Numbered from the stretch's first letter, positions 25,163 to 34,640 are shown. The stretch is 64,000 nucleotides of DNA from Rhodoblastus sp. 17X3 (GCF_030056575.1 NZ_JASHHX010000020.1:1-64000), one strand, 5' to 3'. A program made the numbers and translations. The notes: generated by a model from the sequence alone, not told the origin.

Positions 25163-26161
25163 ATGGTTTCGGGATTTTGGGGCGTGAGGGTTCCTCGCGC
25201 GGGTTTGGCAGCGGGTCTGGCGGCAGCGGCTTTATCCTGGCTCGCGTCGCCGGCGCTCGCGCAAACGCCTGAGCTTCCGCCGGCCCTCAACGTGCCGCCG
25301 TTCGTCGGCGCCCCGCCGCCCGCCGCGACGCCCGACCTGCAACCGCCCGCGCCGCCGCCCGAGGCCGTGCGTTCTCCCGTTTCGCTCAACGCCGTTTTCG
25401 CCCCCGGCGACATCCAGGCGATCCGCACCGGCCTGAACTGGCGCGTGTTCGAGGCCCGCGCCAACGCCGACGGCAGCCACGCCCTGATTGCCGAATCCAA
25501 TCAAGCCACGCCGACCTTCCCGCTCGCCGACGGCGATTACATCGTCCATGTCGCCTGCGGGCTCGCGGGGGCGGCCAAATCCATCACGGTCGCCGGCGCG
25601 CCGGTCAGCGATCGCGTCGTGATGAACGCCGGGGCGCTGAAGATCAGCGGCTCGCTTGGCGACGTCCCGATCTCGCCCTCGCGGCTCAACGTCATGGTCT
25701 ATCTTCCAGACCACGACGACCCGGAAGCCAAGCTGATCATTCCCAATCTCAAGGCCGACGAGCCGGAATGCCTGCCCGAAGGCTCCTATCACATCGTTTC
25801 GAAACTGATGGACGTCGCGGCAGGCGCCTCAACCCCGACCAATTCGACTGTTTACGCCGATCTGCGCGTGCAGGCGGGCAAGCTGACCGCCGGCGCCCTG
25901 CGCCATCGCGCGGCGACCATGACGCTCAAACTGGTCAATAACGCCGGCGGCGAGGCGCTGGCCAACACCAGCTTCTCGATCCTCACGCCCGGTGGCGACG
26001 TCATCCGCGAAATGATCGGCGCCTTCCCCTCGCTGGTGCTGTCCGAGGGCGAATATGTCGCAATCGCCCGCCATGAGAACAAGACCTATCAAGCGACCTT
26101 CAAGGTCATCTCCAATCAGGACCGCGACGTCGAGGTCCTGGCGGGCCAGCCCCTGCAGTGA
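25163..26161 (+). CDS. Secreted protein of unknown function
   Basis: A 332-residue protein with a signal peptide (GVRVPRAGLAAGLAAAALS, cleavage near PALA-Q) followed by a Pro/Ala-rich stretch (about residues 35-70). The rest is a repeating beta-rich pattern: LNWRVFEARANADGSHALIA, LADGDYIVHVACGLAG, LSEGEYVAIARHENKTYQAT. These resemble small Ig-like or transthyretin-like carrier sandwiches of about 80-90 residues each, roughly three in number. I know no named family for it. It may be periplasmic or outer-membrane associated. The TTG at 25154 would add three residues. Confidence 0.7.
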   Translation: MVSGFWGVRVPRAGLAAGLAAAALSWLASPALAQTPELPPALNVPPFVGAPPPAATPDLQPPAPPPEAVRSPVSLNAVFAPGDIQAIRTGLNWRVFEARANADGSHALIAESNQATPTFPLADGDYIVHVACGLAGAAKSITVAGAPVSDRVVMNAGALKISGSLGDVPISPSRLNVMVYLPDHDDPEAKLIIPNLKADEPECLPEGSYHIVSKLMDVAAGASTPTNSTVYADLRVQAGKLTAGALRHRAATMTLKLVNNAGGEALANTSFSILTPGGDVIREMIGAFPSLVLSEGEYVAIARHENKTYQATFKVISNQDRDVEVLAGQPLQ

Positions 26162-26264
26162 TCGTCAGTCAGGCCCTCGCCGCCACTTTCGCGTTTTGAC
26201 CCCGGACAAGGCGCTTGCGCCGCGACCGGCGGATAGTCCATTCTCGCCGTCCGGAGCCATTCCC

Positions 26265-26600
26265 ATGCGCCTTCTCGCGATTCGTTCCCTTCTCGCTCTT
26301 TCGGCCTTTGCTTTCTTGTCCGCACAGCCGGCGGCGGCCGCGTCCGACCCCGACCAGGGCGAGAGAATCGCCGAGCGCTGGTGCGCGACGTGCCATATCG
26401 TCGCGGAGAACCAGAAACGGGCCAGCGCCGACGTTCCGAGCTTTTTCGACATCGCCAAGCGCAAGACAAATGGCGACCTGACGTCATTCCTCACCGACCC
26501 GCATCCCAAAATGCCGGACATGAATCTCTCGCGGCAGGAGATCGCGGACATTACCGCCTATATCCGCTCGCTAGCGCCGGACGGCGGCTCCAAGCGCTAA
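26265..26600 (+). CDS. Small monoheme cytochrome c
   Basis: A 111-residue protein with a signal peptide (MRLLAIRSLLALSAFAFLSA, cleavage near AAA-S) and one haem-attachment site CATCH (C40, C43, H44 of the precursor). The downstream MPDMNLSRQEIADITAYIRSL supplies a methionine axial ligand and the C-terminal helix of class I cytochromes c. It is a periplasmic electron carrier. No oxidase or dehydrogenase gene lies alongside, so its partner is unknown. It follows the secreted protein gene by about 100 bp. Confidence 0.9.
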   Translation: MRLLAIRSLLALSAFAFLSAQPAAAASDPDQGERIAERWCATCHIVAENQKRASADVPSFFDIAKRKTNGDLTSFLTDPHPKMPDMNLSRQEIADITAYIRSLAPDGGSKR

Positions 26601-26627
26601 ATTCCAGCGCCCGAATTCCGGAAAGCC

Positions 26628-27095
26628 TCAAACGCCGGGCGTCATCCGCTTGCGCGCCTGCTGAACGCCTCGCTCCAGGGCCGACAGGAAGGCCGAGCGG
26701 TCGCGCGGCGAAAACCCCTTCGGGCCGCCGGTGGTCGCGCCGCCGGAGCGCAGATCCTCCATCAGATTGCGCATCGCCAAAGCCATGCCAATCGAGGCGT
26801 CGTCGAAAATCTTGCCATTGGGCGCCAGCACGAAGGCCCCCGCCTTGACGCAGCGGGCGGCGAGCGGAATATCGGCGGTGACGACGATCTTGCCCGCGTC
26901 GGCCCGCTCGGCGATCCAGTCGTCCGCCACATCCGGCCCCTGCGGCACAAGAACGCGCTCGACCATCGGATGGCGCGGCGCCTGGATGAGCCGGTTGGCG
27001 ACCAGAAAGACTTTCAGCCCATGCCGCGCGGCGACCTTGTAGCATTCGTCCTTGACCGGACAGGCGTCGGCGTCGATCAGGATTACCGGGTCCAT
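26628..27095 (-). CDS. YaiI/YqxD family protein (DUF188)
   Basis: The 155-residue protein opens with MDPVILIDADACPVKDECYKV, the hallmark of the DUF188 (YaiI/YqxD) family, whose fold is PIN-like, with acidic residues that could bind metal. HGLKVFLVANRLI and VVTADIPLAARCVKAGA are further family motifs. No reaction is established. ATG 27095 was selected. The longer frame into the upstream gene has no family support. It is the last gene after the aldo/keto reductase, 25 bp apart on the same strand. Confidence 0.9.
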   Translation of the reverse strand: MDPVILIDADACPVKDECYKVAARHGLKVFLVANRLIQAPRHPMVERVLVPQGPDVADDWIAERADAGKIVVTADIPLAARCVKAGAFVLAPNGKIFDDASIGMALAMRNLMEDLRSGGATTGGPKGFSPRDRSAFLSALERGVQQARKRMTPGV

Positions 27096-27120
27096 GCGCT
27101 CACCACTCAGCAAGCGCCTG

Positions 27121-28164
27121 TCACGGCGCGGGATTGCCGCGAACCTGATGGATCGCGTCGATGCGCCGCAGGATTTCCGGATCGAGACCATGCGGCGCGT
27201 CGAGGATCAGCTTGAGTTGATCGATGTCGGTCGCGCCGATGATATTCGCCGTCACGAAGGGCCGCGAGGTGACAAAGGCGAGCGCAAGATGGACGGGATG
27301 AAGGCCGGACTCGCGCGCCAAAGCCAGGTAATCCTCGATGGCTTCGTCCACGCCCGGCTTCTGGTAACGCTGGCCGCGATCGAACAAGGCGCTGCGCGAA
27401 TTGGCCGGCCTTGCGCCATGAAGATATTTGCCGGTGAGATAGCCTTGGGCGAGCGGCGAATAGGCCAGCAGCCCCACCTGCTCGCGGAAGGCGAATTCGG
27501 CCAAGCCAATTTCGAACTGGCGGTTGAGCAGGTTGTAGGCGTTCTGGATCGAGACGAGGCGCGGCCCCGCGCCCGTCTCGGCGCCGCGCAAGAATCCGGC
27601 GACGCCCCAGGGCGTCTCGTTGGAGACGCCGAAAGCGCGGATCTTGCCCTGCTGGACCAGTTCGCCCAGCGCCGACAAGGTCTCCTCGAAAGAAACGCCG
27701 TCCGGCCCGCCGCGATCCTGATAGACGTTGGAGAGGCCCTCGAACAGGTCCATCGGCCGGTCGGGCCAGTGCAACTGGTAAAGGTCGATATAATCGGTTT
27801 GCAGCCGCTTCAGGGAATTCTCGACGGCGTAGAAAATATTTTTGCGGTCGAGCCGCGCCATTGGGCCGTTGCGATACCAATGCGCCGTGCTGCGCCCGAC
27901 CACCTTGCTGGCCAGAACGATCTTGTCGCGCTGACCTCGCGCGGAAAACCATTTGCCGATGATCGTTTCGGTCGCGCCATAGGTCTCGGCGCGGGGCGGG
28001 ATCGAATAAAGCTCGGCGGTGTCGAAAAAATTGACGCCATGCGCCAGGGCGTAGTCCATCTGCGCAAAGGCGTCGGCCTCGCCGGTCTGCTGGCCATAGG
28101 TCATGGTGCCGAGGCAAATTTCGGAGACCTGCACATCGGTGCGGCCGAGCGGGCGTTTCTGCAT
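27121..28164 (-). CDS. Aldo/keto reductase (Tas-like)
   Basis: A 347-residue NADPH-dependent aldo/keto reductase. The catalytic tetrad is recognisable: Asp and Tyr in GVNFFDTAELYSI, Lys in KIVLASKVVGRS, and His in YIDLYQLHWPDRP. The FGVSNETPWGVA and AYSPLAQGYLTGKY segments are characteristic of the Tas branch. It is a cytoplasmic TIM barrel reducing carbonyl groups. The substrate is unknown. The start is ATG 28164 (MQKRPLGRTDVQVSEICLG). The frame continues upstream into a different gene region, which is rejected. Probably cotranscribed with yaiI. Confidence 0.93.
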   Translation of the reverse strand: MQKRPLGRTDVQVSEICLGTMTYGQQTGEADAFAQMDYALAHGVNFFDTAELYSIPPRAETYGATETIIGKWFSARGQRDKIVLASKVVGRSTAHWYRNGPMARLDRKNIFYAVENSLKRLQTDYIDLYQLHWPDRPMDLFEGLSNVYQDRGGPDGVSFEETLSALGELVQQGKIRAFGVSNETPWGVAGFLRGAETGAGPRLVSIQNAYNLLNRQFEIGLAEFAFREQVGLLAYSPLAQGYLTGKYLHGARPANSRSALFDRGQRYQKPGVDEAIEDYLALARESGLHPVHLALAFVTSRPFVTANIIGATDIDQLKLILDAPHGLDPEILRRIDAIHQVRGNPAP

Positions 28165-28298
28165 TTTCAAACTCCTGAAGCGCGGCGGAGCATAAGCTTT
28201 TGCCGCGCTGCGAAAAGGGTGACGCGGCAAGCCGTCGTTTGCAGCAAGGCATAGTTGTTCAAGCGCGCGCCATGCCGAGGACGCCAAGCCGCGGCCAA

Positions 28299-28862
28299 TC
28301 AGAAGCCGAAATGCAGACGCGCCTGACGCAGGCAGGCCATGAAGCCGGCGAGATCGCCAAGGCCGGGCGACGGGACCTCCGGGCGGATCACCTTGCGGCC
28401 CTGCCCTTTCAGCGCGCAATCGAGCATCAGATTGTCGGCATTGCCGAAATTCTCGATCAGCAAGGCGCGGGCGTCGCAATGCTCGCCCTCGGGCGTGGCG
28501 TGGACGCCGAACTCGCGCGCGACGCGGTCGAATAGCGGCGACGCCACATTGGTATAGGCGAAGACGGGCTTGCCGAGCGCGGCCAAAAAGCCGAGTTCGA
28601 AGGCCGTTCCCGGATCGGCGTTGACGCCGCGAAAGGGCGACAGGTTGAAAATCGCGGCGTCGGCCTCGCGCAGACAAGCGACATTGGCGGCGAAGATTTT
28701 TTCATCCAGCGTCTCGCCCGGCGTGGCCGCCAGATCGTGATCGAGCGGATAAAGGCCGACAAAGCCGAATTCCTCGCACAGGATCTTTTTGCGCGCGCCG
28801 ATCTCGCGCGCATCGGGCAGGAAGACCTCGGGGCCGGCGAGATAGATTTTGGGATTGGACAT
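28299..28862 (-). CDS. Nucleoside 2-deoxyribosyltransferase
   Basis: The 187-residue enzyme starts MSNPKIYLAGPEVFLPDAR, typical of the nucleoside 2-deoxyribosyltransferase fold. The acidic FNLSPFRGVNADPGTAFELGF segment contains the catalytic Glu, followed by a Gly-rich loop. Members swap or hydrolyse the base of (deoxy)nucleosides in salvage. It is a short cytoplasmic single-domain protein. It stands between thrS and the aldo/keto reductase on the same strand, but spacing of over 100 bp on both sides argues against tight coupling. Confidence 0.9.
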   Translation of the reverse strand: MSNPKIYLAGPEVFLPDAREIGARKKILCEEFGFVGLYPLDHDLAATPGETLDEKIFAANVACLREADAAIFNLSPFRGVNADPGTAFELGFLAALGKPVFAYTNVASPLFDRVAREFGVHATPEGEHCDARALLIENFGNADNLMLDCALKGQGRKVIRPEVPSPGLGDLAGFMACLRQARLHFGF

Positions 28863-28978
28863 AGACGGATCGACCCCGAGGTTCAGCGCGCGTCAACGCG
28901 CGGGGCTTCGACTTCCACCCCGCGCATATAGCGCGGAATGGAAGGCTTCTCTCGTCGCAATGAGGGAGCAAGGTTCCG

Positions 28979-30913
28979 TCACGCCCCGCGCAAATCCGGC
29001 GGCGCCGCCTCTTTCGCCAGCGAGGCAAGCGCCTCGTCCAGCGTCGCAAAAGTCTGGGCCTGCGAGCCGAGCCGGCGGATCGAGACAGTGCGGTCCGCCG
29101 CCTCCTTGCGGCCGACGACCAGCAGCGCCGGGATTTTCGCCAGCGACAATTCGCGCACCTTGTAATTGATCTTCTCATTGCGAAGATCGGTGTCGACACG
29201 CAGACCCGCCTTGCGGGCAAGAGCGGCGATTTCCAGCGCGTAGTCGTCAGCGTCCGACGTGATGGTGCAGACGACCGCCTGCACCGGCGACAGCCACAGC
29301 GGCAGATGGCCGGCGAAATGCTCGATGAGGATGCCCGTGAAACGTTCCAGCGAGCCGAAAATGGCGCGATGGATCATGACCGGAGTCTGCTTTTCCGAAT
29401 CCGCGCCAATGTAGAAGGCGCCGAAGCGACCCGGCAGGTTGAAGTCCACCTGCGTCGTGCCGCATTGCCATTCGCGGCCAATGGCGTCGCGCAGGGTATA
29501 TTCGAGCTTCGGCCCATAGAAGGCGCCCTCGCCGGGGTTGACGCCGGTCTTCAGGCCCTGCGCGGCGACGAGATCGAGCACTTTCTGCAAGGCGGCTTCC
29601 GCTCTGTCCCAGTTCTCATCGCTGCCGACTCGCTTGTCCGGTCGCAGCGAAAGTTTCACCACAATGTCGTCGAACCCAAAATCCTTGTAGATCGACATGA
29701 CCATGTCGTTGATCTTCATGGCTTCCGCCATGATCTGATCTTCGGTGCAGAAGATATGCGCGTCGTCCTGCGTGAAGGCGCGCACGCGCATCATGCCGTG
29801 GATCGCGCCCGACGGCTCGTAGCGATGGACGATGCCGAATTCGGCGATCTTCATCGGCAGGTCGCGATAGGACTTCAACCCGTTCTTGAAGATCTGCACA
29901 TGGCCGGGACAGTTCATCGGCTTCAAGGCGAAGACGCGCTCGTCCTCGGTCTTGGTGATGAACATGTTCTCGCGATAGGTCTGCCAATGGCCCGAGGTCT
30001 CCCACAGGGCGCGGTCGAGCACCTGCGGCGTGTTGACCTCGATATAGCCGGCCTCCTGCTGGCGGCGGCGCATGAAGGAGATCAGGGTCTGGAACAGGGT
30101 CCAACCCTTGGGGTGCCAGAAGATCGTGCCCGGCCCCTCCTCCTGGAAATGGAACAGATCCATTTCGCGGCCGAGACGGCGATGGTCGCGGCGCTCGGCC
30201 TCCTCTATCTGCTTGAGATAGGCGTCGAGGTCTTCCTGCTTCGCAAAGGCGGTGGCGTAGATGCGCTGGAGCATCGGCTTGTTCGAATCGCCGCGCCAAT
30301 AGGCGCCCGCGACCTTCATCAGCTTGAAAGCCTGGCCGATCTTGCCGGTCGAGGGCATGTGCGGGCCGCGGCAGAGGTCGAGCCAATCGCCCTGCCTGTA
30401 GACCGAGATCTTCTGGTCGGCCGGAATGGTCTCGACCAGTTCGACCTTGAAGGCCTCGCCATGTTTCTCGAACCAGGCGACCGCCTCGTCGCGGGTCCAT
30501 TCCTCGCGCACGATCGGCGTGTCGGCTGCGATGATCTCCCGCATCTTCCGTTCGATGGCGGCGAAATCCTCCGGCGTGAAGGGCTCGGCGCGGAAAAAAT
30601 CGTAATAGAAGCCGTTCTCGATCACCGGGCCGATGGTCACCTGCGTGCCCGGATAGAGCGCCTGCACCGCGTCGGCCAGCACATGGGCGGCGTCGTGGCG
30701 AATCAGCTCCAGCGCGCGGGGGTCGTCGCGGTTGAGGAATTCGACTTTGGCGTCGGCGTCGATCGGCTTCGCGATATCGACCATTTCGCCATTGAGCATC
30801 ATGGCGACGGTGCGCTTGGCCAGCGAGGGTGAAATGCCCTTGGCGATGTCGAGGCCCGTGGTCCCGGCTTCGTAGCTGCGCTGGGCGCCGTCGGGGAAAG
30901 TAACCGCAATCAT
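28979..30913 (-). CDS. thrS: Threonyl-tRNA synthetase
   Basis: A 644-residue class II synthetase. The N-terminal TGS and editing domains are at about 1-230 (the editing site shows [14 protein letters not shown]). The catalytic core holds the zinc Cys ([14 protein letters not shown]), motif 2 [21 protein letters not shown] and motif 3 near [11 protein letters not shown]. The C-terminal anticodon-binding domain ends [15 protein letters not shown]. It charges tRNA-Thr and removes Ser. The ATG at 30913 ([11 protein letters not shown]) is preferred because AAGGAGA lies five bases upstream, inside the GTG-started extension at 30931. Confidence 0.97.
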   Translation of the reverse strand: MIAVTFPDGAQRSYEAGTTGLDIAKGISPSLAKRTVAMMLNGEMVDIAKPIDADAKVEFLNRDDPRALELIRHDAAHVLADAVQALYPGTQVTIGPVIENGFYYDFFRAEPFTPEDFAAIERKMREIIAADTPIVREEWTRDEAVAWFEKHGEAFKVELVETIPADQKISVYRQGDWLDLCRGPHMPSTGKIGQAFKLMKVAGAYWRGDSNKPMLQRIYATAFAKQEDLDAYLKQIEEAERRDHRRLGREMDLFHFQEEGPGTIFWHPKGWTLFQTLISFMRRRQQEAGYIEVNTPQVLDRALWETSGHWQTYRENMFITKTEDERVFALKPMNCPGHVQIFKNGLKSYRDLPMKIAEFGIVHRYEPSGAIHGMMRVRAFTQDDAHIFCTEDQIMAEAMKINDMVMSIYKDFGFDDIVVKLSLRPDKRVGSDENWDRAEAALQKVLDLVAAQGLKTGVNPGEGAFYGPKLEYTLRDAIGREWQCGTTQVDFNLPGRFGAFYIGADSEKQTPVMIHRAIFGSLERFTGILIEHFAGHLPLWLSPVQAVVCTITSDADDYALEIAALARKAGLRVDTDLRNEKINYKVRELSLAKIPALLVVGRKEAADRTVSIRRLGSQAQTFATLDEALASLAKEAAPPDLRGA

Positions 30914-31092
30914 CCGTTTCTCCTTGCTCACTCGCCGAGACGGGCCGGCGTAAGCTGTTTTTCGGAGCGCTTTCCTATCGCGATTTGCGTTGTGAGCGCA
31001 ATGCGCGCGTGACTAGTCCCTGACTTAGCATTGACGCGCAAGCCAAGGTCGCGCCAAATTGCGCGCCCTGAGAATGGCCCTTCGGTGGTAAA

Positions 31093-31965
31093 GTGGGTAA
31101 TTGGAACAGACAGATCAAAATCGCCTTGCTGGCGATGACGGCCGCGCTCGCAACCGCTTTCGGCAGCTGGTTTCTTGCGACCGGAGAGCAAAGATCCGCG
31201 CCCCCCGCGCCGCCGCTCGCGGCAAAGCCCGTCACGACGACGCCGGTCGCGCCGGAGCCGGTCGAAGAACCGGCCAAAGGCGAGGCCGATGCGCAGATCG
31301 ACCCGCAGCGGCTCGCGGCCTTGCAGGACAAGCTGAAGCGGGCGCCCGAATATGAGGCGTTTTTCGTCCAGCTCCGCAGCCTGTACCCCGCGGACTACGA
31401 CGCCGCGGTCAAGAGCGCGCTCGCCCAGGGAATCGAGACTCACGACAACGCCGCCGACCTGTTCCTGACCCAGGCGGTGCAGGTCCTGCGGCAGAAGCGA
31501 GGCCTGATGGGCGCGCGCGCCGGCGCCGAGGCGCTCGACAGCCTGTTCGACCAGCATCAGAAGGTTTTGGCGCAACTGGCGGCGACCGATCCCGCCCTCT
31601 GCGTCGATTTCCTTACCGGCGCGCCTGCCGAGCGCTTTGTCGCCTTCGCCGGCGCCCATCGCGCCCTGATGGCCGCCGAGGCCCAGGCCGGCCTCGTGGC
31701 CATAGACGATGGCGCGCACAAGAAGATCGACCGCGAGGCGCCCACGACCGAAGATTTCGACGAGCTGGAAAAGGCGCTGCTGGCCAAGGGCATGGACAAG
31801 GCGGCGGTGGCGCAGCTACTCGACGGCAAGGCGCCCAACCCGCCCCTGTCCGACGCCCAGCAATGCCAGAACGGGCTGGTCTATCTCGACGCCATGAAGG
31901 CGATGCCAGACCTCCAGCGCCTGCGGCTATATGCGCTGGCTCTGGAAGTCATGGCGCATGAGTAA
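31093..31965 (+). CDS. Membrane-anchored hypothetical protein
   Basis: A 290-residue protein with one N-terminal hydrophobic segment (IALLAMTAALATAFGSWFL, about residues 10-28), a Pro/Ala linker at about 35-60, and a soluble, mostly helical domain (residues about 70-290) with two cysteines (C170-region LCVDF and QQCQNG). It is probably an inner-membrane-anchored or secreted protein. No family recognised. Starts at GTG 31093 in a region without ATG. The N-terminus is tentative. Its 3' end overlaps yidD (convergent) by 17 bp. Confidence 0.65.
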   Translation: MGNWNRQIKIALLAMTAALATAFGSWFLATGEQRSAPPAPPLAAKPVTTTPVAPEPVEEPAKGEADAQIDPQRLAALQDKLKRAPEYEAFFVQLRSLYPADYDAAVKSALAQGIETHDNAADLFLTQAVQVLRQKRGLMGARAGAEALDSLFDQHQKVLAQLAATDPALCVDFLTGAPAERFVAFAGAHRALMAAEAQAGLVAIDDGAHKKIDREAPTTEDFDELEKALLAKGMDKAAVAQLLDGKAPNPPLSDAQQCQNGLVYLDAMKAMPDLQRLRLYALALEVMAHE

Positions 31966-32323
31966 GGTCAGGACCTGGACTTTCCGGCTCGACCGCTTCG
32001 CACACCGGCCTGCGCCGCCACGCGCCATAGCGCCAGGGGTGCAGCGAATCAGCGCCCGGCGGCGTGTTTTCCGGCACGGGATCGAAGCCGGAATCCCCCC
32101 AGGGATGGCAGCGGCAGATGCGCGACAGGCCGATCCAGCCGCCGGCCCACAGGCCGTGACGGGCGATCGCCTCGTCCGTATAGGCGGAGCAGGTGGGCAA
32201 ATAGCGGCAATTCCGTCCCGCGACGCTGGAGAGCGTGACGCGATAGGTCTGGATCAGGCCGCGCGCCAACAAGGCCGGCGTGCGCGTCACGAGTTTGAAC
32301 AAGCTGGGCAATTGCTTAACCAC
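31949..32323 (-). CDS. yidD: Membrane protein insertion efficiency factor YidD
   Basis: The 124-residue protein has the YidD signature: an amphipathic N-terminus (LIQTYRVTLSSVAGRNCRYLPTCSAYTDEAI) and three conserved cysteines (NCRYLPTCSAY, RICRCHPWG). YidD assists YidC in inserting inner-membrane proteins. It is usually near rpmH-rnpA-yidC, but here it lies alone. The start is GTG 32323. The C-terminal tail (DPVPENTPPGADSLH onward) is longer than usual, and overlaps the neighbouring gene end. Confidence 0.9.
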   Translation of the reverse strand: MVKQLPSLFKLVTRTPALLARGLIQTYRVTLSSVAGRNCRYLPTCSAYTDEAIARHGLWAGGWIGLSRICRCHPWGDSGFDPVPENTPPGADSLHPWRYGAWRRRPVCEAVEPESPGPDLTHAP

Positions 32324-32453
32324 CGGTAAATTTCCGCAATAGACTGTTGCAAGAAAACGACGCCCCCGACAATCTTGATTTTACGGCCAAAAACGCCTGT
32401 CCCGCATACCCCGCCGCTGGTAATCTTTCCGGCAGTATTTGGGGGACGATATA

Positions 32454-33311
32454 TTGAAAATTTCGCAGCGCGCGCTGGCCATAGCCGCCACTCTCGTCTC
32501 GGGCGCCGCCCAGGCGGACGAGTATAATCTGCCGGGGCTCATCACCCCGCCGCCGGGAACGTCGGCGGAATGGATTGTCGACGTGTCCGCGATGGGCGGC
32601 ATTGCGCCGAGCTTCCCCGGCTCCAAGAACTATTCCTTTTTCGGCCTGCCCGGGATCGCGATCCGCCGCGTCGGCGAGCCCGAACGTTTCAGCTCCCCTG
32701 ACGACAGCCTGAGCCTGGCCATTCTGAAGAACAGCTGGTTCGCCGTCGGTCCGGCCGGCCGCTGGGTCAGCGATCGCAACGTCCGAAACTATCCCGAGCT
32801 TTTCGGCCTCTCTGACGTCAACGCCTCGATCGAGGTTGGCGGCTTTTTCGAACTCACGCCGGTTCCGTGGGCGCGCGTCCGCGGCGAGGTCCGCAAGGCG
32901 GTTTCCGGCTATGACGGCTGGGCGGCCTATCTCGGCGGCGACATCTGGCAGAAATGGGGCCGGCTGACGCTTTCGATCGGCCCGCGCCTCGATTTCGGCA
33001 ATGATCAATACGCCTCGGCCTTCTTCACGGTCCAACCCTGGCAAGCGGCGCTGAATCAGTGGTCCGGCGGTCGCCTGACGGCCTATAGGGCGACTGGCGG
33101 CCTCGTCGACGCCGGGGTCACGGCTGCGGCGCGTTACGAACTGTCCGACACCTGGCGCGTCAGCGCCTATGGAACCTATCAGGCGCTCACCGGCAGCGTG
33201 GCCAACAGCCCTGTCGCGACGCGCGCTGGCTCCACCAACCAATTTGCCGCCGGTATCGAGCTTCGCTACAGCTTCCTCACCAAGGATCTCTATTGGGTGC
33301 CGAAGTTCTGA
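32454..33311 (+). CDS. MipA/OmpV-family outer-membrane protein
   Basis: A 285-residue outer-membrane beta-barrel of the MipA/OmpV family. The signal peptide runs MKISQRALAIAATLVSGAAQ-A. Strand-like segments include WIVDVSAMGGIAPSFPGSKN, SRNVRNYPELFG-type loops, GGFFELTPVPWARVRGEV and a C-terminal LRYSFLTKDLYWVPKF ending in Phe, as needed for barrel insertion. MipA in E. coli scaffolds murein enzymes, but most members are uncharacterised. TTG 32454 is selected because GGGGGA lies eight bases upstream, better than TTG 32439. Confidence 0.8.
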   Translation: MKISQRALAIAATLVSGAAQADEYNLPGLITPPPGTSAEWIVDVSAMGGIAPSFPGSKNYSFFGLPGIAIRRVGEPERFSSPDDSLSLAILKNSWFAVGPAGRWVSDRNVRNYPELFGLSDVNASIEVGGFFELTPVPWARVRGEVRKAVSGYDGWAAYLGGDIWQKWGRLTLSIGPRLDFGNDQYASAFFTVQPWQAALNQWSGGRLTAYRATGGLVDAGVTAAARYELSDTWRVSAYGTYQALTGSVANSPVATRAGSTNQFAAGIELRYSFLTKDLYWVPKF

Positions 33312-33342
33312 TCGTTTCGGCGCTCAATCCCTGAATAAACGC

Positions 33343-33375
33343 GCGGCCCGGAGTTTTCGGGCCGCGTTTTCTTTT
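33343..33375 (+). terminator. Intrinsic terminator after the MipA-like gene
   Basis: CGCGGCCCG and CGGGCCGCG form a perfect 9-bp stem around a 7-base loop, followed by TTTTCTTTT. It lies about 30 bp after the stop and also faces the end of exoR, so it may serve both strands. Confidence 0.88.
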
Positions 33376-33394
33376 GCCTGCGCTTGTGGACGGT

Positions 33395-34216
33395 TCAGTT
33401 GCGCTTCTTGAGATGTTCTTCGAGATAGACCAGCGCAACCTGCCGATCATTGTCATTGGCCGTTTTCAGGTCCTGGTCATAGAGCGACCGCACCCAATCC
33501 TGGTTCTTGCCATTGGCGCCTTCGCGCGCCAGCGTCAGCCACATCAGGCCCCGCGCGCGCTGGCGCGGCACGCCGTCGCCGGCGAAGAGCAGATGGCCCA
33601 GCAGAGCCTGGGACTCGACATGGCCCTTTTCCGCCGCGAGATTAAGCCAGCGCGCCGCCTGGCGGCTGTCCTTGGCGAGGCCGGCGGCGCCGTCCATATA
33701 AAGCCGGGCGAGATTATATTGCGCGTTGGAATCGCTGAAATTGGTCGCCGCATAGAGGAACATGCGCATCGCCTGTTCCGGGTCCGGCCGCAGGCGGGAG
33801 CCGGAAATGCCATTCAGCTGGAACACGCCGACCGCGACAAAGGCGCTGGCCACCACCGACTTTTCGCGCCAATTGGCGTTGTCCTCGTCATATTTGTCGA
33901 CGATCTGCTGGAAATATTGATAGGCCTTGTAGTCATCGCGCGGGACGCCGTCGCCATCGGCGTACATCTTGCCGAGTTTCCATTGCGCGAGCGGTTCGCC
34001 GCCGGCGGCGGCGTATTTCAGGGCTTCGACCGACGAAGCCGGATTTCCGGCGCGATAGCTCTCCAGCGCCGCCTGCAACGCCTGATGCGGATCCTTGAAA
34101 ATATCGAGCGTCTGATCGGACGGCGAGCCCTTGACGGGACCGTCGAAGGCAAGAGCCGACGCACCAGCGGAAGCGGCGAGAAAGCATGCAAGAAAAATTC
34201 GCCCGAACGCCGCCAT
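33395..34216 (-). CDS. exoR: ExoR-like periplasmic regulator (Sel1 repeats)
   Basis: A 273-residue secreted protein with a signal peptide (MAAFGRIFLACFLAASAGAS) and at least four Sel1-type repeats: AAGGEPLAQWKLGKMYADGD, YNLARLYMDGAAGLAKD, AEKGHVESQALLGHLLFAGD. It also matches rhizobial ExoR in QWKLGRMYADGDGVP- and RGLMWLTLAR-type positions. ExoR binds the sensor kinase ExoS in the periplasm and restrains the ExoS/ChvI system that controls exopolysaccharide, motility and envelope stress. The kinase and regulator are not in this window. The assignment rests on repeat order and motif recall, not on a computed alignment. Confidence 0.75.
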   Translation of the reverse strand: MAAFGRIFLACFLAASAGASALAFDGPVKGSPSDQTLDIFKDPHQALQAALESYRAGNPASSVEALKYAAAGGEPLAQWKLGKMYADGDGVPRDDYKAYQYFQQIVDKYDEDNANWREKSVVASAFVAVGVFQLNGISGSRLRPDPEQAMRMFLYAATNFSDSNAQYNLARLYMDGAAGLAKDSRQAARWLNLAAEKGHVESQALLGHLLFAGDGVPRQRARGLMWLTLAREGANGKNQDWVRSLYDQDLKTANDNDRQVALVYLEEHLKKRN

Positions 34217-34640
34217 AACAAAAATTTCTCCTGACGGAACGACCTTTCAGCCGTCCTTACGCAATACGAACTAGCGTCTCGTTTATGGCTGAATCGCGGC
34301 GACGTCTTTTCAAACTTTGGGCTTTCTGAAGTTGAATTCCGGCTGTGGCGCCCGAGCCACAAAAATACATTTCGGCCAACATTCGCCAATCCCCGGCAAT
34401 TGCTTGATTCGCTTGGCTCAAACGTAGAATCGCGGAAAAAAGTTGCAAAAGAACCAAGCTTTTCGCTCGCAAAAAATTGAACGCCTCGCGAGGGTCCATA
34501 CATAATGAAAAGAGGGTTGAAAAAGGACGCCGCCCGCTTGCCGGAAGGCCTCCCCAAAAGGCCGTCGGCGGGGCTTTGCCGGGAGGCTTCCAGAGACGCC
34601 CGCGCCGCACTAGACTGATGATCCTTCGCCCGGAGACGCA
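34217..34640. other. 424-bp divergent intergenic region of exoR and mntH
   Basis: Both neighbours start at its edges, so promoters for exoR and mntH should lie here. It is comparatively AT-rich in the middle. I see a possible 37-residue frame from ATG 34505 but no support for it. I could not identify a clear Mur, MntR or Fur operator, nor an RNA gene. Confidence 0.35.

Noticed and set aside
27121-28677. 518-residue fused frame joining the aldo/keto reductase with upstream sequence
   Set aside because: The part beyond ATG 28164 overlaps the deoxyribosyltransferase gene in another frame and lacks any family resemblance; the start at 28164 matches aldo/keto reductases.
29306-30832. 508-residue plus-strand frame antisense to thrS
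   Set aside because: Shadow of thrS, no ribosome site, no family motif.
34505-34618. 37-residue frame in the exoR-mntH spacer
   Set aside because: No similarity to known peptides, no clear ribosome site; cannot be separated from chance.
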